64,000 bases of DNA from Neotamlana laminarinivorans (GTDB lineage Bacteria; Bacteroidota; Bacteroidia; Flavobacteriales; Flavobacteriaceae). The notes under the pieces are model-generated. The model saw only the letters and a program-made list of their open reading frames with translations. It ran no database searches and was not told the origin of the DNA. Where the stretch lies: the NCBI RefSeq assembly GCF_020523925.1, contig NZ_JAJAPW010000003.1:434001-498000 (forward strand). The letters run 5' to 3'. Positions 50,206 through 59,184 of this stretch are shown one piece after another. The translations under genes and the position numbers were made by a program. Every line of letters starts with the position of its first letter. Positions within the stretch are counted from its first letter, which is position 1.

Positions 50206-51132
50206 TTAATTTTGTTGTTGTGCTAGTAACTTACGCTGTTGCTTTATGGTTAATGAACTACCATCGTGACTCCAACCGGGTGCTGCAAAAGCATACATAA
50301 ATTTATGATACCAGTTTTTAGACTTTTTCATGTCGTTCCAGATATCTTTATACTCGTGGGTTAAAATTACTAGTGGGTTGTAGGAGTTTGGCGGATGTGT
50401 AACACCATATTTTATGGGGATGTTTTCGTCTAATTCTTTCCAGGTACCAAATATTTTATCGAAAATATTTAAAAATCCGCCATGGTTTTTGTCCATATAC
50501 TCAAAGTTTTGGGCATGGTGCACTTGGTGCATGGTGTGGGTGTTAAATATTTTTTCTAAAAAACCTAGTTTTGGAATAAATACAGAATGTAATTGAAATT
50601 GCCACAAAGATTCTATACCTAAACAAACAACTACCATTTCTGGAGGAAAACCAATAGCGGGCATCCACATATAGAAAAATGGTTTATAAAGTACAGTAAA
50701 CCACCCGTTTCTTACCGCAGTTCCTAAATTAAAATTATCGGAGGAATGGTGTACAATATGTGCGGCCCATAGTACGCGAACATTGTGGTTTTGGCGATGA
50801 AACCAATAATAGCTAAAGTCGTCGGCCAATTGACAAAGTAACCAAATATACCAAACGTAACCAAACGATTCGTAACCCATAATATTGGTGCGAACACCAT
50901 TAATTTCTGGGTTAAAAACGTTGTAAACAAAATTAAACAGTACTATGGCTGCAATAGTTTTGGTTAGTGGAGCAATAATTGCAGAGCCAATACCCATGCT
51001 TAGGCTTGCACCTAAATCTTTATAGTTGTATAAATCTTTTTTTTCTTTGTGGTGCTTGCTGTAGGATAACTCTAGAAGAATAAGACCAAGAAAACAAGGA
51101 ACGCCGTAAACCAGCGGGTTTGTAAAATCCAT
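50206..51132 (-). CDS. Sterol desaturase/fatty acid hydroxylase family protein
   Basis: A 308-residue membrane di-iron enzyme with the His clusters WFHRQNHNVRVLWAAHIVHHSS and THTMHQVHHAQN. About four hydrophobic segments. It should hydroxylate or desaturate a lipid tail; the substrate is unknown, possibly a carotenoid or membrane lipid. Monocistronic; its 3' end abuts repeat copy 5. Confidence 0.88.
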   Translation of the reverse strand: MDFTNPLVYGVPCFLGLILLELSYSKHHKEKKDLYNYKDLGASLSMGIGSAIIAPLTKTIAAIVLFNFVYNVFNPEINGVRTNIMGYESFGYVWYIWLLCQLADDFSYYWFHRQNHNVRVLWAAHIVHHSSDNFNLGTAVRNGWFTVLYKPFFYMWMPAIGFPPEMVVVCLGIESLWQFQLHSVFIPKLGFLEKIFNTHTMHQVHHAQNFEYMDKNHGGFLNIFDKIFGTWKELDENIPIKYGVTHPPNSYNPLVILTHEYKDIWNDMKKSKNWYHKFMYAFAAPGWSHDGSSLTIKQQRKLLAQQQN

Positions 51133-51204
51133 TAAAAATTGTGTTTAGCCCAAAAATAGGATGATTTTATTATTAAACAGACTAAATTTAGATTTATTTT
51201 AAAT

Positions 51205-51247
51205 AAAAAGACCGCTTTTAACGTTAGGACGTATAAAAGAGGTCTTT
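51205..51247 (-). terminator. Terminator of lysA
   Basis: AAAGACC (51207-51213) pairs with GGTCTTT (51241-51247), and the inner bases also pair, CTTTTAACGT with ACGTATAAAAG. On the minus strand a TTTTATTT tract follows. Confidence 0.8.
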
Positions 51248-51273
51248 AATAAATAGATTATATGTTTGCTAGC

Positions 51274-52509
51274 TTATTTAGCTAATGTTTTTTCTGCTTT
51301 TGGAGTGAAATTTACTTCTACTTGATTTCTTGTTAAATCTTCAAAAGTTTCACGCTCTCTAATTAAATGTAATTGGTTGTTATACCAAAGTACCTCGGCT
51401 GGTCTAAACCTAGAGTTATAGTTACTTGCCATAGAAAAACAATAAGCACCTGCGTTTTTAAAACATAAAATGTCGCCTTCGTTAATTTCGTTTATTCTAC
51501 GGTTGCTACCAAAAGTATCGGTTTCACAAATGTAACCTACTACGGTATAAAAACGCTCTTTACCATCTGGGTTTGATATGTTAATAATATCGTGATGCGA
51601 CCCATAAAACATCGGGCGTATTAAGTGGTTTAAACCAGAATCTACTTGTGCAAAAACAGTAGATGTGGTTTGCTTTACCGCATTTGCTTTTACTAAAAAG
51701 TGACCTGCTTCACTAACTAAAAATTTACCAGGTTCGAAGGCTAAGGTTAAATCTTTACCATATTCTTTACAGAAATCGTTAAATCTTTTAGATAGTTTTT
51801 TACCTAATTCTTCAATATTAGTTTCAATATCGCCCGCTTTATAAGGTACTTTAAATCCTGAACCAAAATCTATGAAATCTAGATTTTTAAATTGTTTTGC
51901 GGTTTCAAATAAAATTTCACTGGCATATAAAAATACTTCAATATCTAAAATGTCACTTCCAGTATGCATATGGATACCGTTAATGGTCATTTGAGTATTT
52001 TCTACAATACGTAAAATATGAGGTATTTGGTGTATTGAAATACCAAATTTAGAATCGATATGACCTACAGAAATTTTGCTATTTCCACCAGCCATAACAT
52101 GAGGGTTTATACGAATACAAACCGGTGTTTTTGGATATTTAGTACCAAATTGCTCTAAAATAGCAAGGTTATCTATATTAATTTTTACCCCAAGTTTTGC
52201 AGCTTCTTCAATTTCGCTTAACGAAACACCGTTTGGTGTAAAAATAATTTGTTCTGGTTTAAAACCAGCAGCTAATCCCAATTGTACTTCTTGAATAGAA
52301 ACGGTATCTATACCAGAACCTAAACTATTTAAAAGCTTTAAAATGGATATGTTTGATAAAGCCTTTACCGCATAACTTATTTTTAAGTGTTTTACACTCT
52401 TAAAGGCATTGGTAAGTCTTTTGTATTGAAATTCAATTTTTTCGGCGTCGTAAACATATACAGGACTGCCAAATTCTTCGACAGCTTTTAGTAATTGAGT
52501 ATTGGTCAT
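51274..52509 (-). CDS. lysA: Diaminopimelate decarboxylase
   Basis: A 411-residue fold-type III PLP enzyme that makes L-lysine from meso-diaminopimelate. The PLP lysine is about residue 49 in ISYAVKALSN; HMHTGSDI, DFGSGFKVPY and EPGKFLVSEAG follow. The ATG at 52509 gives the usual MTNTQLL start; an upstream start at 52587 would add 26 hydrophobic residues unlike the family. It is divergent from sucC with 187 bp between. Confidence 0.93.
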   Translation of the reverse strand: MTNTQLLKAVEEFGSPVYVYDAEKIEFQYKRLTNAFKSVKHLKISYAVKALSNISILKLLNSLGSGIDTVSIQEVQLGLAAGFKPEQIIFTPNGVSLSEIEEAAKLGVKINIDNLAILEQFGTKYPKTPVCIRINPHVMAGGNSKISVGHIDSKFGISIHQIPHILRIVENTQMTINGIHMHTGSDILDIEVFLYASEILFETAKQFKNLDFIDFGSGFKVPYKAGDIETNIEELGKKLSKRFNDFCKEYGKDLTLAFEPGKFLVSEAGHFLVKANAVKQTTSTVFAQVDSGLNHLIRPMFYGSHHDIINISNPDGKERFYTVVGYICETDTFGSNRRINEINEGDILCFKNAGAYCFSMASNYNSRFRPAEVLWYNNQLHLIRERETFEDLTRNQVEVNFTPKAEKTLAK

Positions 52510-52639
52510 AACTTTAATTTTGCGCAAATATATTCCTTTAAGTGGTATTAAAAATAAAAAATACTGAAAATTTTTAAAATTAAACAAAAAGTTAATTATT
52601 TAACAAATTAAAATTATAGAATATTTTTAAACATTAAAA

Positions 52640-52670
52640 TTGGGTAAGTAAAGCCTATTATTTACATTTG
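52640..52670 (+). promoter_or_regulatory. sucC promoter (TTG...TACATTTG)
   Basis: -33 TTG (52640-52642) and -7 TACATTTG (52663-52670) separated by 20 nt, both matching the Bacteroidota consensus. The sucC ATG is 27 nt downstream, in a position to give a short leader. Confidence 0.75.
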
Positions 52671-52696
52671 CTATACTTTAACTATATAATGTCATT

Positions 52697-53887
52697 ATGA
52701 ATTTACACGAGTATCAAGGAAAAGATATACTAGCAGGTTTTGGCGTGAGAGTACAACGCGGTATTGTAGCCCAAAACGCAGACGAAGCAGTAGAAGCTGC
52801 AAAAAAATTAACAGAAGAAACCGGAACAGGTTGGCACGTAATTAAAGCACAAGTACATGCTGGTGGTCGTGGTAAAGGTGGCGGTGTAAAACTTGCTAAA
52901 AATTTAGAGGAAGTTAAAACAGTTGCTGGACAAATTATAGGAATGGACTTAGTTACACCTCAAACTTCTGCCGAAGGTAAGCGTGTGCACCAAGTATTAG
53001 TTGCCGAAGATGTATATTATCCAGGTGATAGCGAACCAGACGAATTTTACATGTCTGTGTTATTAAATCGTGGTACAGGTCGTAACATGATTATGTATTC
53101 TACAGAAGGTGGTATGGACATCGAAACTGTTGCCGAAGAAACACCACATTTAATTTTTACTGAAGAAGTAGATCCTGCTGTTGGTTTATTACCATTTCAA
53201 GCAAGACGCGTTGCCTTTAACTTAGGTTTATCTGGTTTAGCATTTAAAGAAATGACTAAATTCGTGATGTCTTTATACACAGCTTACGTAAAGTCTGATT
53301 CTTCTTTATTCGAAATTAACCCAGTTTTAAAAACTAGTGATGATAAAATTTTAGCTGTTGATGCTAAAGTAACTATAGATGATAACGCTTTATATCGTCA
53401 TAAAGATTATGAAGCATTAAGAGATTTACGTGAAGAAAACCCAATTGAAGTTGAAGCTAAAGAAGTAGGATTAAACTACGTAGATTTAGATGGAAATGTT
53501 GGTTGTATGGTAAACGGAGCTGGTTTAGCAATGGGAACCATGGATTTAATTAAGCAAGCAGGTGGAGAGCCAGCAAACTTTTTAGATGTTGGTGGTACTG
53601 CTGATGCTGCTCGTGTTGAAGCTGCTTTTAAAATTATATTAAAAGACCCTGCGGTAAAAGCTATTTTAATTAACATTTTTGGTGGTATTGTACGTTGCGA
53701 TCGTGTGGCACAAGGTGTTATTGATGCTTATAAAAACATGGGGAATATTGAAGTGCCAATTATTGTGCGTTTACAAGGTACAAATGCAGATATCGCGAAA
53801 GAATTAATTGACAATTCTGGATTAGCGGTATTAAGTGCTACAGAATTTCAAGAAGCTGCAGATAAAGTACAAGAGGTTTTATCGTAA
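52697..53887 (+). CDS. sucC: Succinate-CoA ligase, beta subunit
   Basis: A 396-residue ATP-grasp protein that joins succinyl-CoA cleavage to nucleotide triphosphate formation in the TCA cycle. It shows MNLHEYQGKDI, HAGGRGKGGGVKLAKN, then NPVLKTSDDKILAVDAK and GGIVRCDRVAQG near the C-terminus. The length is normal. The alpha subunit gene sucD is not adjacent in this window. Codon use and composition are like those of highly expressed genes. Confidence 0.96.
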   Translation: MNLHEYQGKDILAGFGVRVQRGIVAQNADEAVEAAKKLTEETGTGWHVIKAQVHAGGRGKGGGVKLAKNLEEVKTVAGQIIGMDLVTPQTSAEGKRVHQVLVAEDVYYPGDSEPDEFYMSVLLNRGTGRNMIMYSTEGGMDIETVAEETPHLIFTEEVDPAVGLLPFQARRVAFNLGLSGLAFKEMTKFVMSLYTAYVKSDSSLFEINPVLKTSDDKILAVDAKVTIDDNALYRHKDYEALRDLREENPIEVEAKEVGLNYVDLDGNVGCMVNGAGLAMGTMDLIKQAGGEPANFLDVGGTADAARVEAAFKIILKDPAVKAILINIFGGIVRCDRVAQGVIDAYKNMGNIEVPIIVRLQGTNADIAKELIDNSGLAVLSATEFQEAADKVQEVLS

Positions 53888-53910
53888 AACATACTTCTTA
53901 GTTATATAAT

Positions 53911-53943
53911 AAAAAAGAGCAACTTAATTGTTGCTCTTTTTTT
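53911..53943. terminator. Bidirectional terminator overlapping the DUF1456 stop
   Basis: AAAAGAGCAA (53913-53922) pairs with TTGCTCTTTT (53931-53940). The DUF1456 stop codon (53924-53926) lies in the loop and its last four residues (KSNN) are encoded by the loop and right arm. Confidence 0.85.
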
Positions 53944-54205
53944 GTGGTTTATTTTGAGATTGGGGTTTTGGTTTATCACCTTTTTTAGGCATTGGGCCTC
54001 TTAAATGTATAACCAAACCGTTTAAAAAATTACGCAATATTTGGTCGCCACACTCCATGTATTTAGGATGATCTTCACGTCTAAAAAAGGCGCCTAATTC
54101 ACTTTTAGAAATTCTAAAATCTACTAAAGCTAAAATTTTTACTATATCATCATCTCTTAGCTTTAAAGCTACCCTAAGTTTTTTTAATACATCGTTATTG
54201 GTCAT
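53924..54205 (-). CDS. DUF1456 (YehS-like) protein, single repeat
   Basis: A 93-residue protein with one DUF1456 unit (about 1-70: NDVLKKLRVALKLRDDDIVKIL...FFRREDHPKYMECGDQILRNFLNGL). E. coli YehS has two. The C-terminal tail (about 70-93) is Lys/Pro/Gln-rich and disordered. Function unknown. Convergent with sucC, sharing a terminator. Confidence 0.85.
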   Translation of the reverse strand: MTNNDVLKKLRVALKLRDDDIVKILALVDFRISKSELGAFFRREDHPKYMECGDQILRNFLNGLVIHLRGPMPKKGDKPKPQSQNKPQKKSNN

Positions 54206-54560
54206 AATCTGTTAATCTGGTTAAAAATCAATGCATTTCATCGATTTTTAAATTTATAAAGTCCGAAACTAGCGTTTTTTTAAATATTGAAGTTAGTAAT
54301 TTATAAAAAAATAAAAAAAACTCACATCATTAAATGTAAATAATTGATTTTGAGTAATTTGAGTTAAATTTGTGTTTTTGACTCTTCAATGAATAAAAAG
54401 ATAAAAAGCATTTTTTTTAGATAATATAATTTCGATTATGATGAAATAAATAAAATTTACGATAAAATACTCAGCTCTTTTCGATATAATACCAATTTGG
54501 TAGGATTAATTTATAACCTTTCTGTTTAAATTTATAATAGAAATTAAATCCACCCTCAAT
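54206..54560. other. 355-bp intergenic region, A/T-rich, with a promoter-like site
   Basis: No coding frame is convincing. The best feature is a promoter-like pair, TTG (54344-54346) and TAAATTTG (54365-54372), spaced 18 nt. It would give a leader of about 180 nt before the TerB-like gene. A TACCAATTTGGTA palindrome is at 54490-54502. It is also the 5' region of the divergent DUF1456 gene. Confidence 0.5.
54344..54372 (+). promoter_or_regulatory. Promoter-like TTG...TAAATTTG
   Basis: TTG and TAAATTTG are separated by 18 nt. It is far (about 190 nt) from the next start, so either the leader is long or the promoter is for something not seen. Confidence 0.4.
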
Positions 54561-54974
54561 ATGGTTAATAGAATAGAAAAACTAAGTCTTTTATCAGAGA
54601 TGATAGCTTTCGCTTCACATGATAAAGATATTAAAAGTGTAGAGTATAATTTTTTACTTGGTGTGGCAAAACAACTAGGTATTTCTCGAGAGGATTTTGA
54701 TTATTTAATTGAATTTCCTGTAACTTATACGCATTTAAAGTCGCATAGCGAGCGTATTGTGCAATTTCATAGATTGGTGTTATTAATGAATATTGAACAG
54801 GAGCACAGCGATATTGAAAATAATAAAAGTGTTGCAAAACTTTATAACTTTGGTTTACGTATGGGCTTAAGCCATGAATCTATTACTAAAGTTTTGTATT
54901 TAATGGAGAGTTTTCCGAATAAAATAGTACCACCAGATGTATTAATTGATATATTTAAAACACAATACAACTAA
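54561..54974 (+). CDS. TerB-like helical protein
   Basis: A 137-residue, all-alpha protein with the pattern EKLSLLSEMIAFASHDKDIKSVEYNFLLGVAKQLGIS, which resembles the TerB/tellurite-resistance fold where acidic residues may bind metals. In databases neighbours of this type can be labelled as excinuclease subunit B through proximity to uvrB; the sequence does not support that. Function unknown. Convergent with uvrB. Confidence 0.65.
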   Translation: MVNRIEKLSLLSEMIAFASHDKDIKSVEYNFLLGVAKQLGISREDFDYLIEFPVTYTHLKSHSERIVQFHRLVLLMNIEQEHSDIENNKSVAKLYNFGLRMGLSHESITKVLYLMESFPNKIVPPDVLIDIFKTQYN

Positions 54975-54983
54975 TTGCAAATT

Positions 54984-55035
54984 ACCTAATAACCCCTGCA
55001 TGTTTTGTTTAAACAAACAAAATTTTTTATTAGGG
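54984..55035. terminator. Terminator-like stem-loop between convergent genes
   Basis: CCTAATAA (54985-54992) pairs with TTATTAGG (55027-55034), enclosing a TTTTGTTTAAACAAAC-type inner palindrome. It lies between the TerB-like gene and uvrB. Confidence 0.6.
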
Positions 55036-55080
55036 TATAGTATTTAACTAATCCAACCAATTATACGAAAAGCTAAGGGT

Positions 55081-57084
55081 TTAGGCCTTTAGCTTTTCTA
55101 GTTTGTCCTGGTATACTTTTATTTCGTCGCGCAATTTGGCAGCTACCATAAAATCTAGTGCCTTTGCGGCTTCTTCCATAGCTTTGCGCTTTTCTTTAAT
55201 TTTCTTTTCAAGCTGTGGTTTACTTAAATATTCACTTTCGGGTTCGGCAGCTTTTGCTGCTTCTAATTCGTAATGATAGGTACTAACCGAATTTTTAGTA
55301 AGTGCATTATCTAAACTTTTATTTAAAGCTTTGGGTTTTAAGTTATGCCTAGTGTTATAATTTATTTGCTTTTCACGACGGTAATTAGTTTCATCAATGG
55401 TTTGTTGCATGCTTTTAGTAATTTTATCGGCATACATTATAGCTTTACCATTTAGGTTTCTTGCAGCGCGACCAACCGTTTGAGTGAGCGATCGCGTAGA
55501 ACGTAAAAAACCTTCTTTATCGGCATCTAAAATGGCAACTAATGATACTTCGGGTAAATCTAAACCTTCACGAAGTAGGTTTACACCCACTAAAACATCA
55601 AACAAACCTTTGCGTAAATCTTGCATAATTTCTACCCGCTCCAAGGTGTCTACATCACTATGAATATAGCGACAACGAATTTGAATTCTATCTAAATATT
55701 TAGTCAATTCTTCTGCCATGCGCTTCGTAAGTGTAGTGACTAACGTACGTTCGTCTTTTTCTACACGAATTTGTATTTCTTCAATTAAATCGTCTATTTG
55801 ATTTAAACTCGGGCGCACTTCAATAATGGGATCTAATAAACCAGTTGGTCTAATAATCTGTTCTACGTAAACTCCATCGGTTTTTTGTAACTCGTAATCT
55901 GCTGGAGTAGCACTTACATAAATAACTTGGTTTTGTAAAGCTTCAAACTCTTCAAATTTTAATGGACGGTTATCCATGGCGGCAGGTAACCTAAAACCAT
56001 ATTCTACTAAGTTTTCTTTTCTGCTTCGGTCACCGCCGTACATGGCGTGTACTTGCGAAATAGTAACGTGACTTTCGTCTACGACCATTAAATAATCGTC
56101 TGGAAAATAATCTAGTAAGCAGAAAGGGCGTGTTCCTGGTTGTCTGCCATCAAGGTAGCGCGAATAATTTTCTATACCAGAGCAATACCCGAGTTCACGA
56201 ATCATTTCTAAGTCAAATTCAGTGCGCTCTTTTAGGCGCTTAGCTTCAAGATGTTTACCAATATCTTTAAAATAATCATGTTGCTTAACTAAATCGTCTT
56301 GTATATCTTTAATAGCATTTTGTAACACATCGGGAGAGGTTACAAACATGTTGGCAGGATATATGTTTAAGCGATCGTATTTTTCAATAACCTCGTTAGT
56401 TTGTATGTTAAAGGCTTCAATCTCTTCAATTTCATCACCAAAAAAATGAATACGAAAAGCATCATCAGCATAACTCGGGAAAATATCTACAGTGTCACCT
56501 TTTATTCTAAAGTTTCCGTGGTTAAACTCTGCTTCGGTTCTAGAATATAAACTTTGTACAAGTTTATGTAACAATTTAGTTCTAGAGATTTCTTGATCTC
56601 GTTTAAGGGTAATAACGTTTTTTTGAAATTCAATGGGGTTACCAATACCATATAAACAGGATACCGAGGCTACAACCAACACATCTCGCCTTCCAGAAAG
56701 TAGTGAGGATGTGGTGCTAAGTCGCATTTTTTCAATTTCTTCGTTTATAGATAAATCTTTTTCTATATAAACCCCAGAAACAGGAATATAAGCTTCGGGT
56801 TGATAATAATCGTAGTACGATACGAAATACTCTACAGCATTATTTGGAAAAAACTGCTTAAACTCTGAATATAACTGTGCTGCAAGGGTTTTGTTATGCG
56901 CTAAAACTAGAGTAGGACGTTGTACGTCTTGTATAACGTTAGCGACTGTAAAAGTTTTACCAGAACCTGTAACACCAAGAAGTGTTTGAAATTTTTCGTC
57001 TTGATTTATGCCATTAACTAATTGCTTTATGGCTTGTGGCTGATCTCCTGTTGGGCTAAACTCTGATTCTATCTTAAATTGCAT
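55081..57084 (-). CDS. uvrB: Excinuclease ABC subunit B
   Basis: A 667-residue nucleotide excision repair helicase-like protein: Walker A GVTGSGKT at about 37-44, beta-hairpin YYDYYQPEAYIP, DESHVTISQ, the helicase motif VGVNLLREGLDLPEVSL, GRAARN and the C-terminal UVR motif (about 625-660). It loads at damaged DNA with UvrA and recruits UvrC. Monocistronic. Confidence 0.97.
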   Translation of the reverse strand: MQFKIESEFSPTGDQPQAIKQLVNGINQDEKFQTLLGVTGSGKTFTVANVIQDVQRPTLVLAHNKTLAAQLYSEFKQFFPNNAVEYFVSYYDYYQPEAYIPVSGVYIEKDLSINEEIEKMRLSTTSSLLSGRRDVLVVASVSCLYGIGNPIEFQKNVITLKRDQEISRTKLLHKLVQSLYSRTEAEFNHGNFRIKGDTVDIFPSYADDAFRIHFFGDEIEEIEAFNIQTNEVIEKYDRLNIYPANMFVTSPDVLQNAIKDIQDDLVKQHDYFKDIGKHLEAKRLKERTEFDLEMIRELGYCSGIENYSRYLDGRQPGTRPFCLLDYFPDDYLMVVDESHVTISQVHAMYGGDRSRKENLVEYGFRLPAAMDNRPLKFEEFEALQNQVIYVSATPADYELQKTDGVYVEQIIRPTGLLDPIIEVRPSLNQIDDLIEEIQIRVEKDERTLVTTLTKRMAEELTKYLDRIQIRCRYIHSDVDTLERVEIMQDLRKGLFDVLVGVNLLREGLDLPEVSLVAILDADKEGFLRSTRSLTQTVGRAARNLNGKAIMYADKITKSMQQTIDETNYRREKQINYNTRHNLKPKALNKSLDNALTKNSVSTYHYELEAAKAAEPESEYLSKPQLEKKIKEKRKAMEEAAKALDFMVAAKLRDEIKVYQDKLEKLKA

Positions 57085-57110
57085 ATTGCAAAATTAAGGA
57101 AAATAAGTGT

Positions 57111-59138
57111 TTAATGTTTTAAGCTAAAGTGTCCTTTATAGGTTTTACCATCGGGAAGTTGTATATAAAACCAATAATCGTCGTTTGGTAAAGTCTGACC
57201 TTGATATAAACCATCCCATCCTGTAGTTAAGGGATTAATTTGTTTTAGAAGTTTGCCATAACGATTAAATATTTGAACATAAATATTAGCGTTTATTTCG
57301 GTTGATAGCCCAATAACATTCCAAGTATCGTTAATACCATCGTTATTGGGTGTGAAAAAATTGGGGAAACCAAATACAGAAACCTCTGTTTCTATAGATT
57401 CGCAACCATTGGTGTCGTAAATAGAAATAGTATGTAAACCCGCTTGTACATTTGTAAAGGTATTGTTTTGCTGTGGCGAAGTATTATTTAAAACGTATTC
57501 GTAATTGCCAGCTCCAGATACTATAACACTAATGGTATTGTTTGTAGAACCTTCGGTAACAATAACATCTTCAATTATAGCAGCGTTTGATGTATTTACA
57601 GTAATACTATTACTGGCAGAACAACCATTTAAAAAAGTAGCTATTACTGTATAAGTTCCGGCTTCATTAATTTGAATTGAAGCGGTGCTTTGAGAAATTT
57701 CAGTGTTATTTAAAAACCATTGGTAACTCGTCGTATTATCATCTGCATTGATAATGCCAGAATCAATAGTTATGGTGTCCGGATAAGTATTAACGCAATA
57801 GGTATACGTTTCCGTATTTAGAAACTGAGGGACTTCTATAGCTTGTAGCGTAATTGGAGAAAGCTCATAACAATCGATGTCATTCTTAATTTTCACATAA
57901 ATAGTTTGTGAGTTGGCTTGGGTATTTTGATAATTTCCAGAGATTTCATCGGATTCATTGATATCTGTATAAAAATTAATATATGGCGGTTCTTGGAAAT
58001 TAGATAGAATGGTTGCTTTTAAATCATCTAAATTAAATATCGCATAGCCATCCAAATCATCATCACAAACTGTTAAGTTGAGATTGTTTATGGTAAAAGG
58101 TGTAAAATATTCTATAGTAATTTCGCCGTAAGAAGTACATTGTCCTTGTAATTCAACTTCAACATTATAAGTGCCAGCTTCTTCAACGGTAAATGTTTCA
58201 TTAATAGCTCCAATAATTTCTGCACCATCTTTAAACCATTTATAGGTATTATTACCAAGTTGAGAGGCATCTAGTGTTAAAGTGTCGTTTTCGCAAAGTG
58301 GGTTATTGGTATCTATTAATCGATCTTCTCCTAGGTCTGTACTTAATTTAAAACTACCAGCTTCTAAAAACACAGCAGAATCGTACCTGTAGTTTTGTTC
58401 ATCGGCAATTACAAGTTTAACATGGTAAGTTTCGTTAGGAATGGTATTAGTTATGGCTGTAAGCACAGCGGTTTGTCCATTAAAATTAATAGGAGCAGAG
58501 GCGTCGTTCCAGCTACCAAAATAACTTTCGTTTTCTGCGCTGCAAGAGTTTGGTATTTCTGGATGAACGGTAGTTACTTTTACAGGAGTTTGTGTGTTTG
58601 GTACTAAAGCAATATTCGTAAAATTGGTAGCGTTTTTTTCTTTTATTAGAAACCCAAATAAATCGGAATATTGACAAGTACTACTATTATTTTCTTGGTA
58701 TTCTTCTGAAGCAAAAACGTAATTAAAACTAATTTGTGAGGCAACAGATTTAAATTCGAACTCAATAATAGTAGCGTTTAACGTATTGGTTTTGTTTAAA
58801 ATAGTTTCTAAATCATGGTCTCCAGTCCAATTTGTAGCATCGTCGTCGCTTAACGTAGTATTAGGACCTTGAACGTTTGTTAATTTTCCAGTGCTTAAAA
58901 CAATACCATTTGTAAAAGGAAATGAGGAGTTGTTGGCATCGAAGTAGCCAAAGCTTTGGTCTGTGCCACTAAAATTTCCGCCTACAACATTAGTTACCAC
59001 AACATCTGTAATACAATTGCTGTCTATTAAAATATCTTCAATAAGTTGTTGTGCGGTGTAAGTAGCACTGTCTACTTGAACATTTTGCGCAAAAGAAAAG
59101 GCGCTTATAAAAAGGATGCTAAATAAAAGATGTTTCAT
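57111..59138 (-). CDS. T9SS type B cargo protein with choice-of-anchor L domain
   Basis: A 675-residue exported protein with a signal peptide (about 1-18). An N-terminal choice-of-anchor L domain (about 20-270: SFNYVFASEEYQENNS) is followed by repeated Ig/PKD-like segments (PNTYKWFKDGAEI, TSYQWFLNNTEI) and a CHU_C-type sorting domain (about 590-675: FFTPNNDGINDTWNVIGL and ending GHFSLKH). The type B C-terminal domain directs secretion by T9SS. Surface adhesion is likely but unproven. Confidence 0.88.
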   Translation of the reverse strand: MKHLLFSILFISAFSFAQNVQVDSATYTAQQLIEDILIDSNCITDVVVTNVVGGNFSGTDQSFGYFDANNSSFPFTNGIVLSTGKLTNVQGPNTTLSDDDATNWTGDHDLETILNKTNTLNATIIEFEFKSVASQISFNYVFASEEYQENNSSTCQYSDLFGFLIKEKNATNFTNIALVPNTQTPVKVTTVHPEIPNSCSAENESYFGSWNDASAPINFNGQTAVLTAITNTIPNETYHVKLVIADEQNYRYDSAVFLEAGSFKLSTDLGEDRLIDTNNPLCENDTLTLDASQLGNNTYKWFKDGAEIIGAINETFTVEEAGTYNVEVELQGQCTSYGEITIEYFTPFTINNLNLTVCDDDLDGYAIFNLDDLKATILSNFQEPPYINFYTDINESDEISGNYQNTQANSQTIYVKIKNDIDCYELSPITLQAIEVPQFLNTETYTYCVNTYPDTITIDSGIINADDNTTSYQWFLNNTEISQSTASIQINEAGTYTVIATFLNGCSASNSITVNTSNAAIIEDVIVTEGSTNNTISVIVSGAGNYEYVLNNTSPQQNNTFTNVQAGLHTISIYDTNGCESIETEVSVFGFPNFFTPNNDGINDTWNVIGLSTEINANIYVQIFNRYGKLLKQINPLTTGWDGLYQGQTLPNDDYWFYIQLPDGKTYKGHFSLKH

Positions 59139-59184
59139 GTTAATTTAAAACGCTTGGGTAAATATAAGCACTTAAATATTATAT

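Noticed and set aside
52510-52587. N-terminal extension of LysA by 26 residues
   Set aside because: The added hydrophobic stretch does not fit a cytoplasmic PLP enzyme; the MTNTQLL start matches the family.
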